Shown here one piece after another: positions 23,651-35,558 of a stretch of 64,000 nucleotides of DNA. The notes beneath the pieces are model-generated. The model ran no database searches and was not told where the DNA came from. It saw only the letters and a list, made by a program, of their open reading frames with translations. Each line of letters opens with the position of its first letter. Position 1 is the stretch's first letter. This DNA comes from Limnanthes douglasii subsp. nivea. Lineage: Eukaryota > Streptophyta > Magnoliopsida > Brassicales > Limnanthaceae. The position numbers were made by a program, and so were the translations under genes. Location of the stretch: the NCBI GenBank assembly GCA_036936605.1, contig JAUPFV010000002.1:332977215-333041214 (forward strand), in the 5' to 3' direction.

Positions 23651-24022
23651 GATAGGGTCAGATTGTGTTGGAGGAGAAAAGAAGTAACAAGGTTCAGATG
23701 TCTCTTAGAGAGGCAATTAAGACCAAACAGATAAATTTGATGAATAAGCAGTATGCTTAGTGACTCAGCTAGGTTCCTAGTCCAATTGCTTATGAGCTTG
23801 GGGATTCACGGTATTCACCCAAACATATGACCCAACCCGAATGGCCCATAAATCCAAAAAAGAGTATAAATATTTTAACAATCAGTATTAAATGGGTTGG
23901 ACTTTTTTCTCTCTCTAATAAATACAAGCATATTTATTATCTCTCTAATCTCTATCTAGATTTTATACTACACAAACTAAAGAACTTCCAAAATTACATT
24001 TCGATCAGTTTTTACCACCACC
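23651..24022 (+). repeat. LTR-like insertion inside the copia gag remnant
   Basis: This block separates gag sequence at about 23650 (ECGENGH on the minus strand) from gag sequence at about 24030. The words CCGCATTCA and CCACCATTCA flank it, so ATTCA could be a target duplication. Its plus strand carries GTGACTCAGCTAGGTTCCTAG, ACCCAACCCGAATGGCCCAT and a TATA context AAAAAAGAGTATAAATA, all repeated in order on the minus strand at about 44355-44480. The likely identity is a solo LTR of a gypsy family also present at 40.8-44.6 kb. Confidence 0.6.
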
Positions 24023-24059
24023 ATTCATAATAACTTGAATTATTTTGAATTACTTCTAA

Positions 24060-24697
24060 TTCATATTTTTTTTGAAGAGTTCACCTTGTTACTGGATCTT
24101 TTTTCCGTTATAAGACCTTTTCATTATGCCTGATTATCTGGCTACAATTATTTTAACTCTAGTTTTAGCGCCTTGTAGACATTCGGTAAATATAGCTTAT
24201 CCTTACCATACATGATGATATCCATAAAATTCACATTGAAAGTTGGTAACAATCTCAAAACAAATAAGGCTTAATCCTCATCATCGAGTACGATATCAAT
24301 ATTCTCCATATTTATGATAATTAACTTAAAATTTTCAAAATGTTTGGTTGTTCACAAACCTTCTTTCAACCTAAAATCATACAAGGTTTTTTTTTAAGTA
24401 TAAGCGGTCCAAAGTTAATTTTTATGAGTAAAGTTCTCCTAAATTCTTCCATGCGCATGCAAAAATATTCTCACCACTAATCTCACAAAGAACATTGTCA
24501 TTTACCCTTATTAAAATTCAGTATATAACTGCTTTTTTAAGATCATGTTTCTCCTCTTCTTATATATTTGTTGGTAGCATATTCTCCACAACCCTTGCAA
24601 TACGAAAAAATATTTTAACTTAATCTTCCACAATGCAAAGCTGGATCCCGCATCAAATGTTTTGATTTTTGATTTTATTGATGTAGACGTCATTATA
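24060..24697 (-). pseudogene. copia gag fragment
   Basis: The minus-strand frame starts MTSTSIKSKIKTFDAGSSFALWKIKLKYFFVLQGLW, clearly the gag N-terminus of the same family as the copia at 12-1994. It keeps the Trp codon where that copy has a stop. Similarity continues in broken frames to about 24070, for example the LENIDI region at about 24300 and LQPGNQ at about 24145. Multiple frameshifts show it is inactive. Confidence 0.8.
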
Positions 24698-24727
24698 CAC
24701 AACAACCTACGTTCTAAGACTAGTTTC

Positions 24728-24918
24728 TTAGGAATATGGGTATCACATATTCCATTTTCGTATATAAGTATAATTAACATGATCTCTGTACTAGTATCAT
24801 ATTGTTTTTTTAGGCTTGAAATCCTGTACGAATTTTCTTTTGGTCCACTTCTAAAAGACCTCATATTAGTTGACCATTCTCACATCTAACCGATGTGGGA
24901 CTTTGTTCGCGCCTAACA
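24728..24918 (-). repeat. 5' LTR of the short copia element
   Basis: The minus-strand reading starts TGTTAGGCGCGAACAAAGTCCCACATCGGTTAG. The similarity to the other LTR ends at about 24728, where GGAATATGGGTATCACATATTCC matches GGAATATAGATATCACATATTCC. The gag start follows about 30 bp further on. The inner boundary is approximate. Confidence 0.72.
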
Positions 24919-24989
24919 ATTATAATAATTATAATCTTATATTTTATATGATATTATGATTTTATATATTTATGGCTAATAAAGAGTAT

Positions 24990-25440
24990 ACATTCTCTTA
25001 AATAGATCAGTATAAAAATATGAGACCTAATATGACTTGTGAAGTATAACACCAAATAGCACAAATAATAAATAAGAAGTCGAATGTTTATTCATTGAGT
25101 TTAACTTTATTTATAAAGGTACAAAGCATATCTCATATAATCTGAGAATATCATATACAATCTACAACAAACTATATCTTATTCTAATTTGAGTAAAATC
25201 TCACATATAACAATTATTGATATAATAATATATTGGTAGTTATTGATATATTTGACTTGTATTTTACATCTGCAATCATGCATCTGAATATATAATATTC
25301 GTCTAATGGACCGAATAAATGAGTTCTTAAATGGATTGGTTGAATGACCTTGTAATGGATCAGCCAAATGGGATTTAAGCTCTTGATATACCAGATCTTA
25401 TTGATACACATATTTATACCTCCATCAGTATCATTCATGT
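24990..25440 (-). repeat. LTR-like repeat, copy 1 (second copy near 45.6 kb)
   Basis: Ordered matches to 45595-45950 include ATATGACTTG-(A)AGTATAACACCAAATA, ATTCATTGAGTTTA/ACTCATTGAGTTTA, AACAAACTA-ATCTTATTCTAATTTGA and ATTGGTAGTTA. On the minus strand there is a TATA-like CCTTTATAAATAAAG near 25110 followed by an AATGAATAAA poly(A)-like word near 25095. That is the order expected in an LTR. No internal region was recognised beside it, so it may be a solo LTR. Confidence 0.6.
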
Positions 25441-28400
25441 CATCGCAAGATAATCGAGGAATGACTAAATCTTGAATTATTTTTATAGGGGATATTGTTT
25501 TTTTAATTTGTTATTCTTATCCTAAGCTTTGTCTATTGTAGCTGAATTCCCTCCCAGAAAGTATATCATATTGTATTACATCTACTCTTGAACGGGCTCC
25601 TAAGAGTCTTAGAATAAATTGAAATTACATTTAGATGTCTTTATTTTCCTCTAGATGACAAATATCGTAGATGTCTCCGGATTAGCTCATATCGATTCTG
25701 TTTTTGCCTTATTAAAAACCATTCACCACCTGAAACCTCCATTAAGTAAAAAAAAATGTTTTAACGAAGGTAAAAAAAGTAAAACTAACAAGTAACATTT
25801 TGATAAAGTTATTGAGATGTTTTGCTGAACCCTTGGAACCCTAATTTTGTTTCATGTTTCTTCAGATTACTTCAAAATGCTTGTGGATGTAGGATAATAG
25901 CCCACTAGTCCTTTCAAATTATGTATAAATGATTAATAATTTATGTAGGGAATTAACAAAATTATAATTTCTAATATCCGACTAGTCGAGAGCTTGATGC
26001 TTCCAAAATATATATGATACTTAATTAATTTGGAGAAAACTAGTAATCCAGGTGTATTTTGAAGGTTATCTATCTGATTTGAAGATCTATAGAAATACAA
26101 ATGACCAAAAAGTTAAATAAAAGTTAAAGCATTTCTTTTGAAGGTGACACATGGTTAAAGCATGTATATGTTAGCTCAAAGTTGTTAACGATTCTTCTAT
26201 TACTTCCAGTTATTTCAAAATAATCTCATTTTGTAATCTATAAAAACATCTAACCATTGGAACTTAAAATAATATAAAGGCTTTGATAACCTCTACCTTT
26301 CTTCATAAATAAATATCTTTCTAAGATTTGGGGATTTTTTTTCTAGAAATCATCATTACTGGTTTGCATAAGTTTAAACTTAACACAATTTTTCTTACTT
26401 AAAGCTCTAAGTTTTTTTCTTCCTTTTATTTAACCGAATTCAATTTGTTGCTACTCTACTCCAATTTCACTTGTTTCATTAGGCAATCCCTATTGAAATA
26501 TTTATCCATTTTATTATAATAAAAAATATTAGGCAATCCCAATAAATATCATTGTTTGGTTCTGAAATGAAGGAGAAACCCTATTGAACTAAAAAAACAT
26601 AATTTTCTTCAAATGGATCTTTATACGAGTGTTAGGTTTCTATTATTGTCAAATGTGTTGAATTTATGTAGATAAATTTTTAGTTATCCAAGCTAGTTGG
26701 TTTCGAATGTATAGTGTTTGCTGATGGTGAACATTATCCTTGATTATAAAGTCTATGTATGCTTTAATTTTAGTAGTTTTTTTTTGGTTTTGAACAATAT
26801 TATAGGTCAAAATGGTATTTTCTTTTCTTTGTTATGGATGATGTTGTAAATATATGTATTGATCTTCCCGACTAAAATAAGGTGTGAATAATAAATTTTT
26901 GTACATACTAAGTTGTAAGGAATCAAGGGTTAAATAAGACATTCTTATTTACTCTCAGATTTGGCTGCCGAAAGGTAATCTTGTTATTTTTCCCTATAAT
27001 ATATAATATTATTTATGTATATGTGTAAATATATCCTCATTATTGTATTCATGTTTACTTTCTAGTGTCATAACTTGATTCTAAATATCGAATGGACTAT
27101 GCGAATGAGCATTATGTTAAAATTGTAGATAAGTCGATGGATTTGATGTATTCCTACAAATTTGTATTGGTTACAAAATAATTTGTAAATGATGGTGTGT
27201 GCCTAAGTATTTGATGCACTAGAGGGTTCTTTTTTATAAAAAGATTGTGAATAAACTCTTATGAATAAACCATCCAAGAATGAAACATTTACTAAAGTTG
27301 TTAAAGCCAAGGGATCCATTGTTTAAAATGTTGTTGTAAGGCACTCTCCTAGCATAAAGGTAGTTACAGATCTATTGTTGTTGTTCCAATCAAAATTGTT
27401 AAGTTGACGAGAAGAAAAAATGTAACTCCTTGAGCAAACTATAAAAAACATGGAAACCAGTAAAAAATGATGCTCTTGCATGAAAAGCTAAAAAAATCAA
27501 ATATCGAGATTATAGGTGATAAAAATGATGTCGTTAAAGATTGGAAAGATTCGATAGACGTATGTAATGACGTAGATAAAAATGTTGCCAAGACTAGAGA
27601 AGATGTTCCAAATCACATTTCTCATTCTGAAAAGAAAGACGTGCATACTCATTTTACTCATGTTATTCCTTTACCTATCACGTTGAGAATAATTTTGATA
27701 TTATTTTGGATCTATATATTCCTGCAAAAACTGGAAGAGTTAAATTTATGGTAATTGAGAAAGTTTTATCGATGCAAAATCTTGGCGGTCAGATGAGAAG
27801 TCTTGTTAATACTAAATAAGTATTTATCATTTAATATTACAACCGTTCGATGCTACATATCTTTGAGTGTTCCATGAAAGGGAAGAGTCTGTTTCTTGTT
27901 ATGTTGCCGAAAATATATTTTAATGCAATAAAAATACTAATTAATCGTATGCTCACAAGAAAATTAAAACATTATAGGCAGAATGTTATGAAGAAAATGA
28001 AAGGCATAGGGTTTGCTGAGTCCTCTAAAGCCAAAAAACTAAAAGTTGATAGAGACCTACGAGAGAACATGACTGATGCAGTGTTTGGAAATATACCATC
28101 CTTGTCTCCCGCATTACTGAAGGCTATATCCAAATCCATTACTTCTTTGATGTTGTGAAAGTGATAGAAGACCAAGTTGTTGTAGCTGGGGAAATTTTTC
28201 GTGGTAGCACGTATATAGTTATAAATGATTATTCTCAAAATGATGACCAACCACAAACTAAGAATGGTGCAAATACCTATAAATTCTTCTTCCAAAGAGT
28301 TGAATGCTTCAAATAATGTGACTTATGCTGCCAAACTTCCTTTCGGCTCTATATGTGATTATATAAAGACTATGGAGATTAATCCTTTAGATGTTCTTGC

Positions 28401-29939
28401 TTCATCTCTAGATGTAAACCTTTATATCTCTGAAGTTGACACATCTTGCGTGAATGAATTTGAGCAAGTCAGATAATGCTAATGTTGGCTTGGTCAAGGG
28501 TTTAATAGGTGTTGTAGCTTTAAAATATTATTAAAATCAGATCCTTGAAATGCTTAATCATTTCATAACCTCAATTAATAAAAGAAATGTATTTATTTAT
28601 CTTTCTACTTTGGACTTAGCCAAAATACAAATAAATAGAGGATTAGAGGTAAACCTTGGTGGTTATTTTGTTTTGCATTCAATTTTTAAATAATATACAC
28701 TTACTTGAAATATGTGTATTCTGCATATTGTATCAAATGATTTTACTTTGCTTCACCAATGATGTAATCATCAAGTTTTACTTGCTCTAGATCTCCAGTC
28801 ATTGCTGGAAAATATTGTATAGACTTTTGAGGATATTTTATAAATGGAAACCATAATGGAAGCCAAATTTGAAGCAAATGTGAGTGGATTTACAAGAGAA
28901 GACTATTTCTAAGAACCGGTTAAATTTGAAATTCATGCCAAAGTTGATACTAAGGATAAATTGAAAGCCAAGTTGCAAACTAATAAAAGAATCAAAATTC
29001 AGTCGAATAATGAGATACTTTCTAAGTCTGTAAGATTGACACAGTATCAACATATTAATTTAACTCTTGCCACAAAACTCTTTGTTTACCATCATGAACT
29101 AAATAATTCAGCTATTAAATTGAAAGAATAATTAAAAAAATTGGGTAGCCGAGCAGATTGATCATTATAAATGCATGGCTAAAGTCCGGTCTAATACTTA
29201 AATTTCATATGTTACATCTTGATAGAATACTGGATCCGTTGGATATTATGTTGCTAAAAAAGATAGACCTCCAACTTGATTTTGGATTGATTCTCCGAAT
29301 CATAAACCTCTTGTTCAATATATGAAGAGAGGTTAATATGTTTATGGTCTTTTTCAATGAGCCAAAGAGAATTTGTGTTTTCCAATATTAGTTTTTGTTC
29401 TGATGAAAAAGATAGCACCCTTAAAGTTCATACATATCCAGTGACTATGCATCCCACTAAATCGAGCCAAGTGTTATACTTCAGGGTGCTAGGATTGTTC
29501 CTTTGTTAAAATTATTCCTCCAACTTATTTGGTTGAGAATGTACCACATGCTCCTATAAATAAAGATGGTGTTTCATCACTAAATCCTAAGTGATATTTC
29601 TCTTTTATTTTATTTAGCTTGATTAGGCGAAATCATGCAAGCCCACTAATGTTCATGATATGAAATAAGTACATTTTATAGGAAACTTTGTAAATTTGAA
29701 CCTTTCAAAATGAACTTATTCACTTATATTTTAATGGCCAGTGGTTTATTTTGATTTTTTTTGAATTTGTTGCACTTTTGTTCGAATCCTCCGTTATTCC
29801 ATTTGAAGTGATAATCTTAATATGAAAATATATTATAAAGAATGTGTGAGCCCTTTGTTTGGGTTATATTCAATGTATTTCAGAATTTATTTTTAGACGG
29901 GTTCATGACTCCATTTAATATTACTTTGAAGAAATATCT
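25441..29939. other. unrecognised decayed sequence with scattered open frames
   Basis: About 4.5 kb contains short plus-strand frames at 27467-27754, 27850-28158 and 28225-28476, plus readable but broken frames at about 28840-29330. Residues are charged and varied, as in real proteins. About 29240-29335 reads GYYVAKKDRPPT-FWIDSPNHKPLVQYMKRG across one stop. A TTTCTAG acceptor-like site precedes a 29-codon frame at about 27090. I do not recognise a family. It could be a decayed host gene or a gag-like mobile-element gene; the AT-rich flanks do not decide it. Confidence 0.4.
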
Positions 29940-30243
29940 TGATAAGGTTATTTAATATTTGGAGCTTAAATGTAATAAAACTACGATTGTATATGATAAA
30001 TCATATAATTGAAAGAGGTTATTTAAATTATTTGTAAATATAGAGGGTTGCATTGTAATTTATCCATTTCTATAACTAATTCAGTTATAGAAGTATGACA
30101 CTCTTATAAATAATGAGTGAGACGATGAATAAAGCAAATCAGTTTTCATTACTTAAATACTAATTCCTAAAACTACTCTCTCATTCTACAATTTAGTTGT
30201 TTATTTTACTTTATCTCACTAAGAAAAAGATTCTAATTCAACA
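29940..30243 (+). repeat. 5' LTR of the old Tat-like element
   Basis: The LTR starts TGATAAGG and ends ATTCAACA. A TATA box (TATAAATA, 30105-30112) lies in the second half, followed by ATGAATAAAGC at about 30123-30133, a combined start/poly(A)-like region. The 3' LTR has the same layout. Confidence 0.85.
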
Positions 30244-30246
30244 AAT

Positions 30247-30263
30247 TGGCGACCACGGTGGGA
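30247..30263 (+). other. primer-binding site of the old element
   Basis: TGGCGACCACGGTGGGA lies 3 bp after the LTR. It is a diverged form of the young element's TGGCGCCGTCTGTGGGA at the same place. It would be the tRNA primer site for minus-strand synthesis. Confidence 0.75.
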
Positions 30264-30346
30264 GAAATTGTCGATTGGTACCTTGATTTCACGTGAAAAA
30301 ACATAAATTATTAATTTTTTAGGCAGTATTATTATTCTTGATCGAA

Positions 30347-31420
30347 ATGGAACCAGGAAACAAAGTTGATCCAACAACTCAAAAAAACTATTGAAACTTT
30401 GAGATCTGATTTATGTAGAAAAAAAGAGAGTAAAGAAGATGATCAAATTCTGGTACATCAAGTTCATTCTGACATTGAAGTTCGGATGAATCAACTGTTG
30501 GATAAAATAACAGCATTGAATGACAAATATATTCAAAGAGAACAACATATTCATTCATATAGGCTAAAATATAAGGTACGGCAAGTTAAAGAGATATATG
30601 AGCTAGAAAATCAACATGATCGTTCATATACATCTAATCAGATTCGAAGCGATCGGAAGACAACATATTTTAAGTCTAATAAAGAACATCGTACTTTGCA
30701 AAAAGAAAAGAAAGATAAACACATGTATATCACATCTAGTGATGATGAATTTGATAGCTCGGAATCTGAGAATGGATCATATCTAAAAAAAAGAGGTACC
30801 AAGGATCTTCAAATAGAGAAAGAGGCAGACATCAAAAATTTCGTAAGGAATATAAACCGAAAAGAGACAATGAAACTCATTATTTTAGAGAAACTGAATG
30901 GTGTAAAGGAAACACATATAACCAATATATAGGTATAGCTGATCGGAATTTGTATGATATTATAGGAACAAGAGGAGATGCCCAATACGTACAAGGAGTA
31001 GACTGGAGAAATTCTTATTTAACAGCTGAGATTAGGTCCATTACTCTTCCAAACCTCTTTGATATCAGCAAGGTCATAAAATTTGACGGGATGTAGGATG
31101 CAGATGATCACATTGAGAAATTCAAGAACTATATGATGAACTTCGAAGATGATAACAGGCTAGTATGTAGAGCTTTTTCTTACACCTTCAAGGGCACTGC
31201 ATTAAAGTGGTATAATAGGATTCTGAGGAGATCTATTACCAACTTTAGATATTTCTACACAGTTTTCCGACGACAGTTTGTGGGAAGCAAAGAAATGCGT
31301 GCAAATGGAAATACAATAATACAATGTAAGCAAGTTTTGGGAGAGAAATTGAATAACAGATTGTATAGATTTAAAGAAGAAAATACAATTTTTAATAGAG
31401 AATGGTGAGTTGGCAGTTTT
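30347..31420 (+). pseudogene. gag of the old Tat-like element
   Basis: ATG 30347 (MEPGNKVD) is soon followed by a frameshift, and the main frame 30366-30932 then reads a highly charged region with coiled-coil character. The conserved retrotransposon gag domain lies at about 31040-31400: LFDISKVIKFDGM, HIEKFKNYMMNFEDDNRLVCRAFSYTFKGTALKWYNR, FRRQFVGSKEMRANGNTI. These match residue by residue the young gag block at 49965-50280. A stop at 31093-31095 and another at 31406-31408 break it. The C-terminal part of gag is largely missing before the protease region. Confidence 0.87.
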
Positions 31421-31591
31421 CATCAAAGGGCAAAGAAGTGGATCAAAAACTCCAAGCTCGTCGATACAACAAACTACTAATCCAAATTCGAAGCAAGAAA
31501 GTGCATTGATGATCTTAAATTCTAAATGAAATAAGTTTGATACAGCTTCTGAATATTTGGACACCGATCCAGATCGATTGATTTTACATCT

Positions 31592-32290
31592 GTGGATGAG
31601 CCAGTGAAATGGAGACGGGTTCGAAGTCTGTGTGAGTATTTTGAATCTTTAGTAATCTTTGGAGGAGATTCTATGTCTGGTAATACTAACAGTTCAAGGA
31701 AAATGCACGTCGTCAGTCTAGCAACTCAAGTAGATGGAAGGATGTCTACTCATTTATACGAAAATCATGATACTTCTTTTATTTCGTTCGATGAGGGTGA
31801 TTTAAGGGGAATAACTTGTCTTCATGAGGATGCAGTGGCTATAGGGTAATATATATCTGAAACTTAAATTCAACGGGTTTTGATAGATTCATAGAGTTAT
31901 GAAAATGTGTTATTCAAGTCTACGTATGATAGAATGCGTAATCCACCTCGAATTTTTCGGTCTGATCATACTATAATTGGGTTTACAGGGGTAACATCTC
32001 AGGTGATTGATGAATTCGAAGGTGAAATTTATTTTGAAAAATTCTATTTTAAAAAGAAAGTTCAAGTCTTGTTCATGGTGGTTGAATGTCCAACCAATTA
32101 AAATGCTATTTTTGGGAGATTGTGGCTTTTAAGAATATATGTTGTTGTGTTTACTGTTCATAAATGTTTGAAATATGTTATTGGAGATCTTGTTGGAGTG
32201 GTTCGGAGTGACCAAAACGTAGCCAAACAATGTTATGCAACAACACTCCGGGTTTGAGGTTCTAATTCTGAGGATCATATAAGTGAATAG
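31592..32290 (+). pseudogene. protease region of the old Tat-like element, ending at a TAG
   Basis: The frame 31592-31849 matches the young linker and protease entry (FESLVIFGGDSMSGNTNSSRKMHVV, HEDAVAIG). The active-site region, about 31880, now reads LIDS-stop-S instead of LVDTGSS, so the protease is dead. It continues with FRSDHTIIGFTGVTSQVIDEFEGEI and LFMVVECP to KCLKYVIGDLVGVVRSDQNVAKQCY, the same end as in the young copy. The frame then reaches TAG 32288-32290, the equivalent of the young gag-pol stop. Confidence 0.85.
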
Positions 32291-32296
32291 CAACCA
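32288..32296 (+). promoter_or_regulatory. readthrough-type stop signal, old copy (TAG CAACCA)
   Basis: TAG followed by CAACCA fits UAG-CAR-YYA, the type I readthrough consensus known from tobamoviruses. It stands in the same frame as the end of protease, and the pol frame continues after it (SGLTSDEE against the young LLTTDEE). Compare 51956-51964 in the young element. No stem-loop was seen after this copy. Confidence 0.65.
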
Positions 32297-35200
32297 AGTG
32301 GATTAACTTCGGATGAAGAGGGAATAAATGATTTAATGGAGATCTAAGGTTCTTTAATAGTGGGTAAGGACATTGAAAAGTATATTTTTTTAATGGGAAA
32401 AGTTTACGAAAAGGAACATTGCTGTCTCCTGCTTTGCGTTATCAGTTATTAAAAATTATGCTTGATAATTTGGATGTTTTCACCTAGAAAACAGAAGATA
32501 TAGTAGGAGTTCTATCTGAAATAATATGTCATAACCTAGGTATAAATCAGAATCTTGTTATTCAAAAGAGATAAGGATTTTTTGTAGAAAAATCAGAAGC
32601 TAGTGTGGAAGAGGTGGATTGTCTCTCTCCAGTCGAGACATATTCGAGAGGCACAATATCCTTTATGGACTGCAAACCATGTGCTAGTAAAAAATAAGAA
32701 TGGAAAGTGGTGAATGTGTGTTGACTTCACATATTTGAATCAAGCATGCCCTAAATATCCATTTCATGTCCCTCGAATATTCAAATGGACCCAAAATATC
32801 AAGAAAGTACTATATTCATTACTAATAGAGGATTGCATTGTTATAGAGTCACGTCGTTTGGGTTGAAGAATGCTGGAGCGACATATCAAAGGTTGGTAAA
32901 TAAGGCTTTTGCTCCTCGTATGGGAAGGAATATAGAGGTATACATTAATGGCATTTTGGTTAGAATTCCGACAGATGGTGAACACCTGGAGGATTTAGAG
33001 GAGAGCTTCTTAAATTTAAGGGTCATTCATTTGAAGTTGAATCCTAAAAAATGTACTTTTTGTGTCCAATCAGGGAAATGTTTAGGGTATAACATTAGTG
33101 AAAAAAGAATTGATGCAGATCCTGAACAGTTGAAGGCTTTGGTTTTGATGACATCGCCTCAAACTATAAAGGAGGTGCAAGTCTTGACAGGAAGGTTAGC
33201 TGTCCTTAATCTGTTTATTTCAAGGTTTTTTTACAAATGTTTTCCTTTTTCCAAGTGTTAAGAGAACCTAAAGAGTTGAATGGACACCATATTGTGAAGA
33301 AACTTTTTCAAATATTAAAGAACTTTTATTGTCACCAGAGATTTTATCTAAGCTTCGAACTGGAGAGCAATTGTTTCATATATAGAACCTAAAGAGTTTG
33401 AATAGACACCAGATTGTGAAAAAACTTTTTCAAATATTAAAGAAATTTTATTGTCACCAGAGATTTTATCTAAGCTTTGAACTAGAGAGTAGTTATTTTC
33501 ATATATAGCAGTGTCTGATTTTGCTGTGAGTGCTGTTTTGATATGTGAAGACAATGAAGTTTCAAAGCCAGTCTATTATGTTAGTAAAAGTTTGTTGGCA
33601 TCGGATAAAAGGTATTTGAAACTTGAAAAATTGCCTTTGGCTTTATTGGTGGCTACTAGGAAATGCGCTCTTCTTTTCAAGCTCATACCATTGTGGTTCA
33701 AACTTTTTTCCCACTAAAGAATGTGTTATAACGACCATACATTTCTGGTACAATGACCAAGTGGTCAGTAGAATTGGGAGATTTTGACATCATTTTTGCT
33801 CCTCGAACGGCTATTAAAACTCAATATTTAGCTGATTTTCTGGTCAAATTTCATTCAAGCCAATCAGATGGGACAAATAAAGAGGTCTTACCTGAAAATT
33901 TGATGTGAATGGTTTGAACTGATGATGGTTCTAGCATATTGGGATGTATTGCAGGGGTTCTATTAGTTTCTTCTTTTGGGGAAGCAATGTATCAGGCTAT
34001 TCGGCTTGGCTTTCACGCATCGAATAATGAGGCTGAGTATGAGGTTACGTTAGCTGGTTTAAGGCTTGAAAATATATGTGGAGAAATAACTGTGCGTTTG
34101 GAAACAGATTCGCATCTAGTGGCAAATCATATGACAGTTGTATCTAAAGCAAAAAATGATCAATTAATTTTGTATCTGCACGAGCTTTGAAATTTGAAAC
34201 TTTTGTTTGAGAAAGTGATTGTCGAGTATATTAACCGAAGAGCCAATAGAGGTGCTGATTTTTTTGCAACAATTGCTTATACAGAAGAATATCCACAGAT
34301 ACTTTACAAGAGAGTCCTTCAATTTTAACTAGTTCAGAATAATGTAAATATCCTGAGGAAGTATTTGTTACTCCGTACATAGTTTGAAGTTATTGGAGGT
34401 CTGATATCCTTAATTTTTTACTCAGAGGTATGTTACCTCAAGATTCACAAACTGGCTAAAAAGTTAAGGTATAAGGCCTATGGTTATGTTGTACTATTCT
34501 TATACAAAAAATATTTAAGTAGACCACTGCGTTGTTTGGGTAGGTTAGAATCTCAGGAGATTTTATCTAAGTTGCATGATAGTGAAGGTTCAACTCATTG
34601 TGGGTTTAAGTATTTGAAGCATATGGTTTTGTTGGTAGGTTGTTATTGGACTTCAATTATGATTGATGTTAAGGTATTTGTTCCAGGTTGTGACATTTGT
34701 CAACACTTTGCTAAATCTATTCACAAACCAACAGTATCGCTCACTTCCATATCTGAAACTATCCTCTTTTATAGATAAAGAATAAATTTGGTAGGTCCAT
34801 TGCCTATGGCCTCTGGAGGACGTCAGATGATTATAGTTGCGGTATATTACTTTTCGAATTGGGCTGAAGTTGAACCATTATGTGGTACAAAAGCCAAGGA
34901 TGTTATTAAAAACAGATAAATGACTTCTTTTTGGGCTTCGGGGGGTATCACGCAATGTTTTTCTACACGTTTTTATCCCCAAGCAAATGGTCATATGAAG
35001 GTAACTAATAGATTTAATCTGGAGGGTTTGAATACAAATTTAACAGGTGTTTCAGGGAAATGGCCTAAATATTTGCAAGAGGTGTTGTGGGCTTAACGTA
35101 CAAACCTTAAAGAGGTCACTCAAGAAATACATTTTGTCTTGGTGTATGGTATGGATGTTTTTAACCCTGTAGAGTCTACTTTACCTTCTTATAGACTACT

Positions 35201-35558
35201 TCACTATTACGAAGAGGTAAATGAAGAGGGAAAAAGAACGAACATAGACTTGATCGAAGAAAAACAAGTTAGAGCTCATTTGAATATGAATCATTATCAA
35301 ACTTTCAAGAGGACTCGATATAATTTGAAGGTGATAATGAGGGATTTTAAAGTAGGTGACAAAGTCTCAAGGAAAGTATTTCTCAATACAAAGGACAAAC
35401 GACTTGGAAAGATGACCCCGAATTGGTAGGGTCCTTATGTGGTAATGAATCAAATAAAGTTGGGTACATATTGCCTTTGTGATGAGCAGGGCAGATTACT
35501 TCAACATCCTTGGAATATAGAACATCTGAAGTATATTAAGAGTAGTTTTTTATTTTGA
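32291..35558 (+). pseudogene. pol (RT, dual RNase H, integrase) of the old Tat-like element
   Basis: RT spans about 32600-33260 in broken frames (CVDFTYLNQACPK; best block 32785-33261). The catalytic box YIDDMLV of the young copy is YINGILV here (about 32941), so both the second Asp and activity are lost. The first RNase H covers about 33510-33880 (SDFAVSAVLI, VYYVSKSLLASDKRYLKLEK), the second about 33910-34320 (TDDGSSILG, HASNNEAEYEVTLAGLRLE). Integrase lies at about 34530-35550, with HDSEGSTHCGFKYL, CDICQHF, LVGPLPMASGGRQ and the C-terminal block MRDFKVGDKVSRKVFLNTKDKRLGK. It also contains a 121-bp tandem duplication at 33264-33505. Confidence 0.9.
33264..33505 (+). repeat. 121-bp tandem duplication inside the old pol
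   Basis: GAACCTAAAGAGTT... recurs 121 bp later (33264 and 33385). Each unit runs to the TTTCATATATA before the next. The units differ at several positions, so the duplication is not recent. It repeats the RT-RNase H connection and adds to the frame breaks. Confidence 0.9.

Larger units (their letters stand above)
22535..24923 (-). mobile_element. short deleted copia element with LTRs and 5-bp target duplication
   Basis: A minus-strand copia remnant lies between two similar direct repeats of about 200 bp (22540-22748, 24728-24918). The outer flanks are identical 5-mers, ATTAT at 22535-22539 and ATTAT at 24919-24923, so the whole unit was one insertion. Inside are gag and integrase pieces related in protein sequence to the copia element at the window start. 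Reverse transcriptase and RNase H are absent: integrase runs almost directly into the 3' LTR. A foreign LTR-like segment (about 23651-24022) interrupts the gag zinc-knuckle region. Confidence 0.8.
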
